This document shows, piece after piece, positions 35,227 to 44,498 of a DNA stretch of 64,000 bases. A program made the position numbers and the translations under genes. Within the stretch, counting starts at the first letter, position 1, and each line of letters begins with the position of its first letter. This DNA comes from Labilithrix luteola (lineage in GTDB: Bacteria; Myxococcota_A; Polyangia; Polyangiales; Polyangiaceae): assembly GCF_001263205.1 (NCBI RefSeq), contig NZ_CP012333.1:2294001-2358000 (forward strand), written 5' to 3'. Under the pieces are notes generated by a model. That model was not told where the DNA came from. It saw only the letters and a list, made by a program, of their open reading frames with translations, and did no database searches.

Positions 35227-36906
35227 ATGATTGGCCTCTCGCGTCTCGAAAAGTCGTACGGCGGACGCACGCTGTTCGACGACGTCTCCCTTCAGCTGAA
35301 CGCGGGATCGCGTTACGGCCTCGTCGGCGCGAACGGGTCGGGCAAGTCGACGCTTCTCAAGATCATCGCCAAGGACGAGGCCCCAACGAGCGGGGCCGTC
35401 ACGATTCCTCGCGAGGCGCGGCTTGGCGTCCTCCGCCAGGATCGTTTTCTCGACGACCGCGCGGTCATCCTCGACCTCGCGATGATGGGCGACACGGTCG
35501 TGTGGGAAGCGCTCTGCAAGCAACGTCGGATCGTGGACAACGGTGCCGATGCGAGCGACCTCGCGGACATCGAGGACGTCATCCGCGTACACGACGGCTA
35601 CACGCTCGAGGCTCGCGCGTCGGCCGTCCTCGACGGACTCGGGATCCCGCTTGCCATCCAGAAGCAGCCGCTGTCCACGCTCTCGGGCGGCTTCAAGCTG
35701 CGCGTCTTGCTCGCGCAGGTTCTCGTCGCGGGGCCGGACGTCCTTCTCCTCGACGAGCCGACCAACCACCTCGACATCCTCTCCATCCGGTGGCTCGAGA
35801 CATTCCTCCTCGACTACGAGGGATGTGCACTCGTCATCTCGCACGATCAGCGCTTTCTCGAGGCGATCGCCACGCACATCCTCGACGTGGACTACGGGAC
35901 GGTCGAGCTCTACACCGGCGGCTACGCGTCGTTCGCGGTCGAGAAGCGTGCGACGCGCGAGCGGAAGGAAGCGGAGATCGCCCGCACCCAGAAGATCATC
36001 GCGGACAAGCGCGCCTTCGTCGATCGCTTCGGCGCGAAGGCCTCGAAGGCAAAACAGGCGCAGAGCCGCCTCAAGCAGATCGAGAAGATCGAGGTCGAGG
36101 AGCTCGTGGAGAGCAGCCGCGCCGCTCCGCTCTTCCAGTTTCCGATCGAGCGACCGAGCGGCAAGGAGGTCCTCGAGCTCACGGGGATCACGAAGGCGTA
36201 CGGGGAGAAGAAAGTCCTCAAGGGCGTGTCCCTCGTCATCCGTCGTGGTGAGAGGGTCGCCATCCTCGGCGCCAACGGACTCGGAAAGTCGACCCTCCTC
36301 AAGATCGTCGTCAGGCGGCTCGGCGCCGACGCCGGCGAGGTGCGGTGGGGGTACGAGGCCCGTCACGGATATTTCGCGCAGGACCACGGCGATCTCCTCA
36401 CCGATCCGAAGGCGACGCCACTCGGACTGATGAAGGCGGCCTGTCCAACCGAGCCCGAGTTCGTCGTCCGGGGGCGCCTCGGACGCGTCCTCTTCTCCGG
36501 GGGCGAAGTCAACAAGCGGATCTCCACGCTGTCCGGCGGCGAAGCGGCCCGCCTCGTCTTCGCGCGGATCATGGCGGAGAAGGCCAACGTCCTCATCCTC
36601 GACGAGCCGACCAACCACCTCGACATGGAATCCATCGAGGCGCTGGCCGAGGGACTGAAGGCGTACGAAGGCACGCTCTTCTTCGTCTCTCACGACCGCG
36701 CGTTCGTCTCGGCGCTTGCCACCCGGATCGTCGAGGTCACGGAGGACGGCTTCCGCGATCGCCCGGGGACGTACGAGGGGTATCTCGCGGACGCCGGCGA
36801 CGACCACCTCGACATCGATGCGGTGGTGCTCAAAGCGAAGAAGGAACGGCGTGCCGACACCCGCTCCGCGAAGACGCGCTCCGACGTTCGCGACGAAACG
36901 CCCTGA
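35227..36906 (+). CDS. ABC-F family ATPase (YbiT/EttA-like)
   Basis: A 559-residue soluble protein with two ABC domains and no membrane part. Domain 1: Walker A GANGSGKST (34-42), signature LSGGFKLRVLLAQ, Walker B VLLLDEPTNHLD. Domain 2: Walker A GANGLGKST, signature LSGGEAARLVFAR, Walker B VLILDEPTNHLD. The inter-domain arm (KRATRERKEAEIARTQKI, then KASKAKQAQSRLKQIEKIE) is the P-site tRNA interaction motif and resembles YbiT. ABC-F proteins act on stalled or initiating ribosomes. The C-terminal tail is basic. Monocistronic, with the start 6 nt after the purine-rich GAGGGC. Confidence 0.93.
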   Translation: MIGLSRLEKSYGGRTLFDDVSLQLNAGSRYGLVGANGSGKSTLLKIIAKDEAPTSGAVTIPREARLGVLRQDRFLDDRAVILDLAMMGDTVVWEALCKQRRIVDNGADASDLADIEDVIRVHDGYTLEARASAVLDGLGIPLAIQKQPLSTLSGGFKLRVLLAQVLVAGPDVLLLDEPTNHLDILSIRWLETFLLDYEGCALVISHDQRFLEAIATHILDVDYGTVELYTGGYASFAVEKRATRERKEAEIARTQKIIADKRAFVDRFGAKASKAKQAQSRLKQIEKIEVEELVESSRAAPLFQFPIERPSGKEVLELTGITKAYGEKKVLKGVSLVIRRGERVAILGANGLGKSTLLKIVVRRLGADAGEVRWGYEARHGYFAQDHGDLLTDPKATPLGLMKAACPTEPEFVVRGRLGRVLFSGGEVNKRISTLSGGEAARLVFARIMAEKANVLILDEPTNHLDMESIEALAEGLKAYEGTLFFVSHDRAFVSALATRIVEVTEDGFRDRPGTYEGYLADAGDDHLDIDAVVLKAKKERRADTRSAKTRSDVRDETP

Positions 36907-36993
36907 ACGTCTCCGATCGATCGCGCGCGGTGCGATGGCCGGCGGGGCGACGCGCGTGCGCCTTCACTGGCTCCGCGCAGCTGTCGCTGCCAG

Positions 36994-37779
36994 CTAGACA
37001 GTGCCAGCGGCGGACGGACGTGCAATATACACGCAGTGAATCCGCGCTCCACGCCCCGCCCGCCGGAGCTGGTGGTGGAAACCGGCGGCATGGAGGGCCC
37101 GTTCGAAGCCAGCGGAAGGGCCTTCGCACCACACCGCGAAGACGCCGTCGGGCGCCAGGGCCTTCTTGACTCGCAGTACCGCTGAAGGTCCGTAAAGGGG
37201 ATCGTTCGGGCGAACCTGGGTCTGCGGCCCTTCGTACATGTCGAGCACGATGGCGTCGAACCTCCGCACACCGGGATCTCGGGCGACGCCTGCGATGCAC
37301 ACGGCGACGTCGACGATGTCCACGGTCACACGTGGATCACGCGCGGCATCGGCGATCAACGGAGCAAGCGGGCCTTTGCACCATCCGACCACCACGGCGT
37401 TGAGCTCGGCCACGGTCACCTGGGCATCATCCGCGAGCTCGTCGAGGGCAGCACGAAGGGTGAAGCCCATGCCGAGGCCACTCACCAGCACCCGGGCGCG
37501 CCGCTTGCTCCGGAGCCCCGCACACGCAAGCTTGGCGAGCGCGTCCTCTGACCGGTGAGCCGCACTGGTCATCAGGATTCGGCCGTTGATCGTGATGAGG
37601 AAGTCTTTCTCACCCCGCTGAAGCAAGTCGAGGGGGCCCTCAGCCGTGGGTACAGAAGCGAGTGTTTTCCAGGGAAGTGCCAAGAGCGAACCAGCCCCAG
37701 CTATTTCCATCAATCGACTCCGGAATCCAGCCCCGCGCATCCCGATGCGTTTTTTCGACCCCGTCCACCTCGCGCGCAC
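36994..37779 (-). CDS. spermidine-synthase-like methyltransferase-fold protein
   Basis: The Rossmann fold of a class I SAM-binding or spermine/spermidine-synthase-like protein is visible: VLVSGLGMGFTLRAALDE (glycine loop), VTVAELNAVVVGW (acidic residue after strand 2) and FDAIVLDMYEGPQTQ (strand 4). The polyamine-synthase fold is common in bacterial proteins of unknown substrate. The full frame gives 261 residues; ATG 37710 (MEIAGAGSLLALP, 238 residues) is a likely better start because the first 23 residues are very basic. It converges on the ABC-F gene. Confidence 0.75.
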   Translation of the reverse strand: MRARWTGSKKRIGMRGAGFRSRLMEIAGAGSLLALPWKTLASVPTAEGPLDLLQRGEKDFLITINGRILMTSAAHRSEDALAKLACAGLRSKRRARVLVSGLGMGFTLRAALDELADDAQVTVAELNAVVVGWCKGPLAPLIADAARDPRVTVDIVDVAVCIAGVARDPGVRRFDAIVLDMYEGPQTQVRPNDPLYGPSAVLRVKKALAPDGVFAVWCEGPSAGFERALHAAGFHHQLRRAGRGARIHCVYIARPSAAGTV

Positions 37780-37982
37780 CGGATTCCTCGCGCGTTGCTT
37801 TGGAGGTGTGCGTCACGCCGACCGCCGCCCGCACGCCCTCGCGGAGGCGCGGAGGCGCGGAGGCGCGGGCATGACAGGGGCAACTCCAGCGCGCCATCGG
37901 TACCTCCCGACGCACGCTCCCCCAGGATCGCTACGACGTCACGACGGTGTTCGCAGTACGGGTACGCAGAGAACTGACCTTC

Positions 37983-38222
37983 CCCCCTGCTGACGGACAC
38001 CCCGGATAGCGCAATAATGCGCGGGAGTGTTCGATGACGAAGCCAGTGAAAGAACGTAGGCAACGCCGGCCCCGGCGCGCCTTCACCCCGCAGGACAAGG
38101 CAGATGCCGTCCGCATGGTGAAGGCCGGCAAGAGCGTGTCGCAGGTCGCGCGCGAACTCGCTCCCGCAAACGACATCGAGCAATCGTTCAATACCGGCTC
38201 GAGCAACGTCGAAGCGCGATGA
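37983..38222 (+). mobile_element. IS3-type left end with truncated orfA
   Basis: From 37983 the DNA reads TGACGGACACCCC, then a palindromic segment GCGCAATAATGCGC, a GGGAG ribosome site and ATG 38034. The frame encodes RRAFTPQDKADAVRMVKAGK and SVSQVAREL, the N-terminal helix-turn-helix of an IS3-family OrfA, and then switches after AREL into the boundary of the lysozyme-like repeat. No orfB, right end or target duplication is present. The 5' part closely matches 59624-59668 on the other strand. Confidence 0.75.
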
Positions 38223-38720
38223 AATGGTCCCTCAGTCGGGCTTTGACGGCGGCGGCGGCGGTCGCTGCTTCATGAGCCACAAGCTCTTCATCACGCGATA
38301 GCGACTCTTCTTGAGCGTCTCCTCGCGCATGTCCTTGCACGAGGTCCCTCCCGCTGCGTAGACAGCGAGCCGCTCTCCCAGCGGACGTTTCGCGCATCGC
38401 TGGAAGCTGTCGCGAACCATCTCGATCGCCGTTCGGCTCGCCTTCAGCGGATCGGAGAGATCGCCGTGACCGCCTATCTGATAGAGCCCGCGCACGCCGT
38501 TGCGGCCCACCGCGTTCGGCTTGAACGTCGACTCTGCCCATGCCAGCGAGACGAGAAGCGCCGCGGTTTTCTCCACGCCGTCGGGCTCCCCGGGAAACAA
38601 CGATGGCTGCTCGTGAACAGCCTGATCGATGGCCGCCGCCGTCGCACCGTACGTGTCGCTCCACGGTGCCTCCGGCTGCAGCAGCATCATCAGCGAAAGA
38701 ATCCACGTCGTGAGCATCGA
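38171..38720 (-). repeat. lysozyme-like repeat, full copy 1
   Basis: This is the reference copy of a repeat also present at 28449-28746 (3' half of the gene) and 16262-16560 (5'/middle part). The shared left boundary starts CGACATCGAGCAATCGTTCA about 40 bp beyond the gene stop. The IS3 orfA fragment joins directly on this side. No terminal inverted repeats were noticed. Confidence 0.7.
38232..38717 (-). CDS. lysozyme/transglycosylase-like protein
   Basis: A 161-residue protein starting MLTTWILSLMMLL, a short possible signal peptide. The core LLVSLAWAESTFKPNAVG and GVRGLYQIGGHGDLSDP resembles lysozyme-fold transglycosylases, where the Glu of AxAES is catalytic and GLxQI lines the cleft. SFQRCAKRPLGERLAVYAA, then GGTSCKDM, follow; the C-terminus is Lys/Pro-rich (QRPPPPPSKPD). 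Alternative: a phage- or element-borne muramidase. It lies next to an IS3 fragment and two partial copies exist, so it seems to have been duplicated by mobile DNA. Confidence 0.7.
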   Translation of the reverse strand: MLTTWILSLMMLLQPEAPWSDTYGATAAAIDQAVHEQPSLFPGEPDGVEKTAALLVSLAWAESTFKPNAVGRNGVRGLYQIGGHGDLSDPLKASRTAIEMVRDSFQRCAKRPLGERLAVYAAGGTSCKDMREETLKKSRYRVMKSLWLMKQRPPPPPSKPD

Positions 38721-39011
38721 GTCCTCGTCGGCACCAACCAGCCGCCCGGGATGATGCCATAGCGAGTGACGGAGGGCACGGGCGCACGCGGGCACCGATC
38801 AGACGGACAGCTCTTTCCGAATCGTCTGGTCCGTGTGAAATTCTCGTGCCGCCGGATGCGTTGCGCATTCGATGAAGCGGCTCGGTGGCAGAAGGACAAG
38901 AAAGAACGCACGGCAAACGCCGCGCGAATGCCAGAGCTCATGATGATGAATGCTGAGCGACAGTTACAGCTCTCGATCGTGTTGCCTCACGGCGAAGTCC
39001 TACCCGCAGAC
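38718..39011. other. gap without a clear gene
   Basis: Only frames overlapping the lysozyme-like gene or lacking motifs are seen on both strands. It separates the repeat from a transposase remnant and is probably mobile-element scar. Confidence 0.3.
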
Positions 39012-39929
39012 TCACGAAGGATCGCACCGAATCATCCCGTCGCTCGGTGCATCTGCATTCTTGAGCGCGAGGAGAGCTCGCACCGCGTTCTGCCGCCAGG
39101 TACGCACGCGGCGTTGCGGCGTTCGTACCTGCCCGTCGGCAAAGCGGTCAGGATGGGCGAGCCGCGTGCGCTCGAACAGTTCCTTCGCGGTGAACTCGAG
39201 AGCTGCAACGAGCATACTCTCGATACTGTTCCACACGTCTTCGAACGAGTCGATGCGCGTCCGCCAGCGTCGCGGTGACGTCGGCTTCCTACGATGTGTC
39301 GGACGGACTTCGCCACCGTGGAAGGCGGTTGCGAGCGCGCGCATGAACTGATCGAGATCGGTCTGCTCCACCTTGATATCGATCACGGGCTCCCCCGCGG
39401 CGATGTCCGCGAGGAGCTTCTGTTGCGTGCCGATTCGATCGAGGAGGGCGATCGGCTCAAGACCTCGAATCTCGCGTAGCGCTAGCGCGTATCTGCGTTG
39501 ATCTCCGAAGAGGCGAGCAGACGATCGCAAGGGCACGAGCCGTTTGCCGGATATCCGAACAGCCGCCTGCCATACGACGACGAGCGCTTCGACGAACGAC
39601 GCGTCGTAGATTCGCGACCGACGAGGTTGCCGCGCCTGCGCACTGCGTGCGACCTCACCGACTTGTTCAGGTTGCGAATTTAGGAGAAGCCGAATCGCGT
39701 GCTTTCGGTGGTAACCGGTGATTCTCGCGAATTCGTCGAGGATGCGCGTCTTCTCGGTGCGGCCGCTCGACACGTACCGCTCGGCGAGAACCTCCACGAG
39801 TTCGCCCTTCGTCCACTTACTGACACTCTCTTGCTCATGTCCTCTCCTGCATCGCTGCCATTGCTCGGCAGCAATTTCGATGAGGCAATGCCCATCGGCC
39901 GGTAACAATTCAGGCGAGGCAATGCGCAC
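39012..39929 (-). pseudogene. internally deleted transposase (IS481/ISNCY-like integrase)
   Basis: The frame has the N-terminal region of a DDE integrase-type transposase (ELVEVLAERYVSSGRTEKTR, ITGYHRKHAIRLLL), a joint region, and the C-terminal part typical of the same proteins (DSFEDVWNSIESMLVA, TAKELFERTRLAHPDRFADG, RTPQRRVRTWRQ). The central catalytic domain with its DDE residues is missing, so it cannot transpose. A better start is ATG 39838, preceded by AGGAGAGG; reading from it needs one extra A at 39817-39820. The frame continues 5' to 39929 without relevance. Confidence 0.7.
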
Positions 39930-39935
39930 GCGCAG

Positions 39936-41150
39936 TCAGGTGCGGTACAGACTGCCGGAACTGTCCACTGGCACACCATCTGCGCAGCCTGAGATCGGCA
40001 AGCCTTGCGCCCATCCCGCTGCCAATATCTGCACATCTCGCAAGGGATCGGACGCTTTGGCCCGCTCGTTGCGGATGCGGCAGGCTTCAGGATCAGTGGC
40101 AAACAGCCCGCGTGCGAAGATACGGCCCTGCTCGCCCAGTTTTGTGGTCTTCGGGCTGCGGATCTTTGTGAATTGCTGGAAGACCTCGTCCAGGCCACCG
40201 CCTGCCCCGCTGAGACATCGAGCCAAATGCCACGCATCTTCTAGCGCCTGGCAGGCGCCCTGCCCCGAGGTCGGCAACGGCGCATGTGCTGCATCCCCAC
40301 CAGCAGTACATTCGCCCGGCTCCATGTGTGCAGCGGCTCCAGGTCATGCACTGCAATCAGTCGGATGGCGTGCGCTGGCGTCGCCCGGATGATGCGAGCG
40401 ACCGGTTCCGGCCACTCAGCGAACAGTTCCTCAACTTCCTTGCGCATATCTGTTGCGGGCTCTGCCCCAGGTAATGGCCGCACCTGCGCCGCTGCCCAGT
40501 AGACCAGCTCGGGCCGAATCGCCACGCAACCAAAGCGCTCTCCAGCACCCCAATAGTCCCGAATTTCAACATCGTCTACCAGCGCGCCCTGTCCCTGCGC
40601 AACACCTATCCAGTTCACAAAGCCCTGGTATATCGGCGTGTTGTCCCCCGCGACAAACTTGCGTGCCACCGAATCCATGCGGCCATCCGCACCGAGCAGC
40701 AGATCCGGGCGAATGCGCACGCCGTTTTCAAACTGCGCCATGGCCCTGCCATTGGCATCCAGGTCGATCGCCACCACTCGATGCCCGAACTCCACCTGGA
40801 TTCCGGCCTGCGCCGCATGCTCTAACAGCACCGCCTGCAGGTCCCTGCGCAGTATCGTGTGAGTCGGATATCCCATGGTCTGGTCCAGCAATGCAATGTC
40901 GAGGCCCCCAAGGCATTGCCTGCAGCATCCTGGCGGTGCACGGTCACCGGCCGGCCGCCAACTGCTCCAATGTCTGGCAGCAGCCCCAGTTCCTTCAGCA
41001 CAAAGCCTGCGTTGGGCCAGAGCGTCACACCAGCCCCATGGTCGCGGGTCCTGCCCGGCGCTCATATACCCGGGGCGTGTACCCCTGCTTGCGCAAAGCA
41101 AGCGCCACGCTCAGGCCCGCAATACCACCGCCAAGTATTCCAATTTCCAC
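39936..41150 (-). pseudogene. FAD-dependent monooxygenase, three frameshifts
   Basis: Assembled across frames it is a complete group-A flavin monooxygenase of about 400 residues: GTG 41150 with AGGAGAG upstream, EIGILGGGIAGLSVALALRK (FAD GxGxxG), VTLWPNAGFVLKELGLL, TILRRDLQAVLLEHA, DLLLGADGRMDSVARK, and GDAAHAPLPTSGQGACQALE (FAD-binding GD motif). Frameshifts occur near 41040, 40910 and 40275, each repaired by adding one G to a G run. It diverges from a LysR-type regulator, a typical catabolic arrangement. Codon usage looks less GC3-biased than the neighbours, suggesting transfer from a proteobacterium. Confidence 0.75.
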
Positions 41151-41288
41151 GCGGAAGCTCTCCTGTTTAAACCGTCCTGATGTGCCGCCGACGGCAGTTC
41201 ATCACACGAGAGCGCATCTTAGATTCCGCCAATTCAGAGAACTAGCATGTGAAACTGGCTCTCTTTCATACCTCAAACGGGATAATCA

Positions 41289-42205
41289 ATGCGCGATGGA
41301 CTCGACCTGAACGCTGTCCGTGTCTACGCGGCGGTCGTCGACGAGCAGAGCTTCGCTGGCGCGGCGCGCCTGCTGGCCATTCCCCGTCCAACGTCAGCCG
41401 CTACATCGCCTCGCTGGAGCGCAGGCTGCGTGTCCGCTTGCTGGAACGCAGCACCCGCCACCTGCGCATGACAGAAGCGGGCAGGCTGCTATACGAACGC
41501 GCGAAACCCTTGCTCGCCACCTTGCTCGCCACCGAGAAAGAACTCGGCGCAATGCAATGCGAGCTACGCGGCCCCCTAAAGATGTGCATGCCCGGTGAAG
41601 CGCCAAGGCTGCTAGCTCCCATCCTTGCGGAGTTCTGTAGTCTCCATCCCGGTGTCGAACTGGAATGCGACACGCGTATCACCGGGCTGGAAGCACTCCG
41701 GGAAGACGTCGACCTCTCCATCATCTTTCATCGTGGCCGCCAGGAGGACAGCGCCTTTATCACCCGCGAACTCGCCACGCTGCCGAGCATCGTGGTTGCA
41801 GCGCCCGCTCTGTTAGCTAAGACCGGAATGCCGCGCCGCGTGCGGGAGCTGAAATCTCTGCCCTGCATCACTACCCTCAGTGCGATGAAGGGCCAGCCTT
41901 GGCAGTTTCAGGATGCCAATGGAGAGGTTATCAAGGTGCCGGTCCGCAGCCGCTACCGCGTCAACAGCGGAGAGTTGGCAGTAGCGGGCGCGCGGCAAGG
42001 CATAGGCTTCGCGATCGTGGCGGCCTACCCATGCCGGGACGATCTCGCTACCGGGCGCTTGCAGGAGGTACCGCTGGACCTGAGCCCTGCGCCGCTGCAA
42101 TTGCTAGGTGCGTACAGCCATCGGCACTCGGTGACGGCCCGTGTTCGGGCATTGCTGGAATTGATACAGGTGCGGTTGGATGGAGTGGGGAGCCCATCGA
42201 GATAA
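41289..42205 (+). pseudogene. LysR-family regulator, one frameshift
   Basis: ATG 41289 (MRDGLDLNAVRVYAAVVDEQ) begins a LysR helix-turn-helix; after AARLLAIP the frame is lost and resumes as NVSRYIASLERRLRVRLLER in the next frame. One extra C in the CCCC near 41386 restores a 305-residue protein with a normal LysR substrate domain (LREDVDLSIIFHRG, ARQGIGFAIVAAYP). It is divergent from the FAD monooxygenase and would control it. Codon use resembles its partner, not the host modules. Confidence 0.75.
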
Positions 42206-42254
42206 CAACAACGAGCACGTCGATATCTGTCGACCAGCAATCTTTGCGTGTCTG

Positions 42255-42528
42255 CCTCGCGCCGCCCACTCAATGCCGGTCGTGAAGGCAATGATCAGCC
42301 AGCGATCCGGTGTGTCGTCCCCACCGCCTTACTGATCTCATCGCGAATGCGATCCCACTCCGCCAAGGGCTCGGTGGACATGTCCGCAGGCACGATGACG
42401 TACAACTCGATCTGTTTGCCACGCCCCAATTTCGCCACATATGAGTCGTGCGATGTAAATCGGAACAGGTCGAGCAATGATGGTCTCCGGAGCGTCGAGA
42501 TCGCTCTGACGACGGAGTCGCTTGCAAA
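42255..42528 (-). pseudogene. C-terminal fragment resembling a cation-efflux (CDF) protein
   Basis: The minus-strand frame reads SVVRAISTLRRPSLLDLFRF, SHDSYVAKLGRGKQIELYVI, ADMSTEPLAEWDRIRDEI and, after adding one C near 42302, DRWLIIAFTTGIEWAA. From memory this resembles the cytoplasmic end of some proteobacterial cation diffusion facilitators; that assignment is tentative. The transmembrane part is missing, so it is a fragment. It overlaps no gene and sits beside the frameshifted FAD/LysR pair, probably part of the same acquired segment. Confidence 0.45.
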
Positions 42529-42753
42529 TCACGATTCCTGCACCGCGACCATCACGGCGATCTGCGTGCCGCACTCTCCACAGTATCGAACCTCGACACA
42601 GAAGCGGTCAGACCAACCCAAGAGGATCCGTTGAACCTCCTTCGGCTCGAGGCGCTCCCGGAGAATGAGTCGCTCCCACGCCTCACCGGTGATCTGGCGC
42701 CCGCAAACCCGGCAGGCGACCGCGCTGTCTTTCGAGATGATTCGACATGACAT
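42529..42753 (-). CDS. small zinc-ribbon-like protein
   Basis: A 74-residue protein starting MSCRIISKDSAVACRVCGRQ. Two Cys pairs, CRVC and CGEC, about 38 residues apart, suggest a zinc ribbon that binds a metal or nucleic acid. The middle is helical (AWERLILRERLEPKEVQRIL). No family was recognised. A longer frame to 42903 exists but its extension is Arg/Pro-rich and unconvincing. Confidence 0.5.
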   Translation of the reverse strand: MSCRIISKDSAVACRVCGRQITGEAWERLILRERLEPKEVQRILLGWSDRFCVEVRYCGECGTQIAVMVAVQES

Positions 42754-42944
42754 GACTCGGCTCCATTCATCACCCGACGGAGTGTCTCTATTCTTTGGTC
42801 GCTTGTGATGACGGGCACCTCGCGGGGCGGCGCCGCGTTGCGGGCTCCTGAGCAAAGGCGGTCGCCGAGCCACCCTCGACGAGCGCGAGCAACGGCAGAC
42901 CAAGAATCGACTGCGACCTCGTCATAGCTTTCTCAATGTGCCCA

Positions 42945-44498
42945 TCAGTGACTATCGCCTGCCGTCGCCGGGGCGCCGCTTCGTCGCGCGAGGAGCACGG
43001 CCACCACGGCGGATAGCAGCGTCGCGCCGATGAGAAAGAAGCAGTCGGCGTAGGCCAGAAGGAACGCTTGCTTTCGAACGCCGCCGTCGAGCGCGCGCAG
43101 CGCCATCGCCTGCGCGGTCGCCGGGTCGAAGCCTTGCTGGACGAAGCCGCTGGCGAGCAGCTCGAGGCGCTCCCGGGTGAGTGGATTGAAGGCGGACACG
43201 GCCTCTCCGAGCCGGCTGGAGTGCAGGTGCTCGCGCTGCGTGAGGAGCCCCGACGTCAGCGCGAGCCCGATCGAGCCACCCAAGTTGCGCACCATGTTGA
43301 AGAGCCCGGACGCGCTCCCGACGCTCCGCGGTGGGATGCCCGTCATCGCAAGCGACGAGAGCGGGACCATAATCAAGGGTTGCCCGATGGCGCGGAGAGT
43401 TTGAGAGAACCGGAGCTGGTCGTAAGCGACGTCGGCGTCGAGGTGAGAATTCGCGAAAGCGCTCGCGGCAAACACCATCAAGCCCGTCGCGATGAGCACT
43501 CTGCCATCGACGAATCGCATCAGTTTCGGGATGAGCGGTATCAGGGCGAGCTGGGGCACGCCGGACCACATCACCGTCCTGCCGATTTGAAGAGCGTTGT
43601 AGCGTTGGACTTGCGCGAGATAGAGCGGCAAGACGTACCCGCTCGCGTACATTCCCAAGCCGAAACAGACGTTGATGACGCTCCCGAGCGTGAAGTTCCG
43701 CTCCTTGAAAAGGCGAAGATCGAGCAGCGGGGCGCGCGCCAACCAGAGCTCGATGACGACAAATGCGCCTAGCATCACGACGGCGATGACCGCCATGCGA
43801 GTGAGCAGCGGCGAACCGAACCAGTCGCGACGTTCGCCTTCCTCGAGGAAGACCGTGAGCGCGCTGAGCCCGAGTGCCATCGTCGCGATCCCCCACCAGT
43901 CGCCGGTGCGGAGGCGCTCGACCCGTACCGGGGCGCGCTCGAGCGTCAGCCACGACGAGGCGAGGAGCGCCGCTCCGGGCACGATGTTGATGAAAAAGAT
44001 GAGAGGCCAACCGTAATTTTCGGTGAGCCAGCCGCCGACCGTTGGTCCGATCGACGGCGCGAAGGTCGCCGTGATGCTGAAGAGCGCGAAGCCCGTCGGG
44101 CGCTTCGACGGCGGGAGCTTCATCATGATGATCTGGAAGGCGAGCGGGATGAGCGCGCCTCCGCTGAGTCCCTGGAGCGCCCTGAACGTGACCATGCTCG
44201 CGAGATTCCACGCGCAGCCGCACAGCGCCGAGAAGACGAGAAAGACGCTCGCCGTGGCGAGCAAGTAGCGGCGGATGCCGAGTACCGACACGATCCAGCC
44301 CGTAAGTGGGATGATGACGATCTCGGTGGTGAGGTAGCTCGTCGAGATCCAGCTCCCCTCGTCGAGCGTCGCGCCGAGCGCGCCCGTGATGTCCTTGAGC
44401 GACGCGTTGGTGATCTGGATGTCCAGCACCGCCATGAACGCGCCGAGGAGCGCGCCGAGAACGCCGATCCAGTCGCGAAGCCCGACGCGCTCGTTCAT
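42945..44498 (-). CDS. DHA2-type MFS drug exporter (EmrB-like)
   Basis: A 517-residue inner-membrane protein with about 14 hydrophobic segments. Motifs include LGAFMAVLDIQITNASLKDI (TM1 with the DHA2 Asp), WISTSYLTTEIVIIPLTGWI, RALQGLSGGALIPLAFQI and FAPSIGPTVGGWLTENYGW (motif C). It is a proton-driven exporter of drugs or hydrophobic compounds. The start overlaps the membrane-fusion gene by 4 nt, giving a two-gene EmrAB-like efflux unit. No TolC-like gene is adjacent. Confidence 0.92.
   Translation of the reverse strand: MNERVGLRDWIGVLGALLGAFMAVLDIQITNASLKDITGALGATLDEGSWISTSYLTTEIVIIPLTGWIVSVLGIRRYLLATASVFLVFSALCGCAWNLASMVTFRALQGLSGGALIPLAFQIIMMKLPPSKRPTGFALFSITATFAPSIGPTVGGWLTENYGWPLIFFINIVPGAALLASSWLTLERAPVRVERLRTGDWWGIATMALGLSALTVFLEEGERRDWFGSPLLTRMAVIAVVMLGAFVVIELWLARAPLLDLRLFKERNFTLGSVINVCFGLGMYASGYVLPLYLAQVQRYNALQIGRTVMWSGVPQLALIPLIPKLMRFVDGRVLIATGLMVFAASAFANSHLDADVAYDQLRFSQTLRAIGQPLIMVPLSSLAMTGIPPRSVGSASGLFNMVRNLGGSIGLALTSGLLTQREHLHSSRLGEAVSAFNPLTRERLELLASGFVQQGFDPATAQAMALRALDGGVRKQAFLLAYADCFFLIGATLLSAVVAVLLARRSGAPATAGDSH

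Noticed and set aside
34906..36807. A 633-codon open frame on the minus strand
   Set aside because: It is antisense to the ABC-F gene, whose two Walker and signature motif sets are unmistakable; long antisense frames are expected at this GC content.
37841..37870. GGAGGCGC triplication upstream of the IS3 fragment
   Set aside because: Three short GC-rich units are not unusual in this composition and no gene or structure is linked to them.
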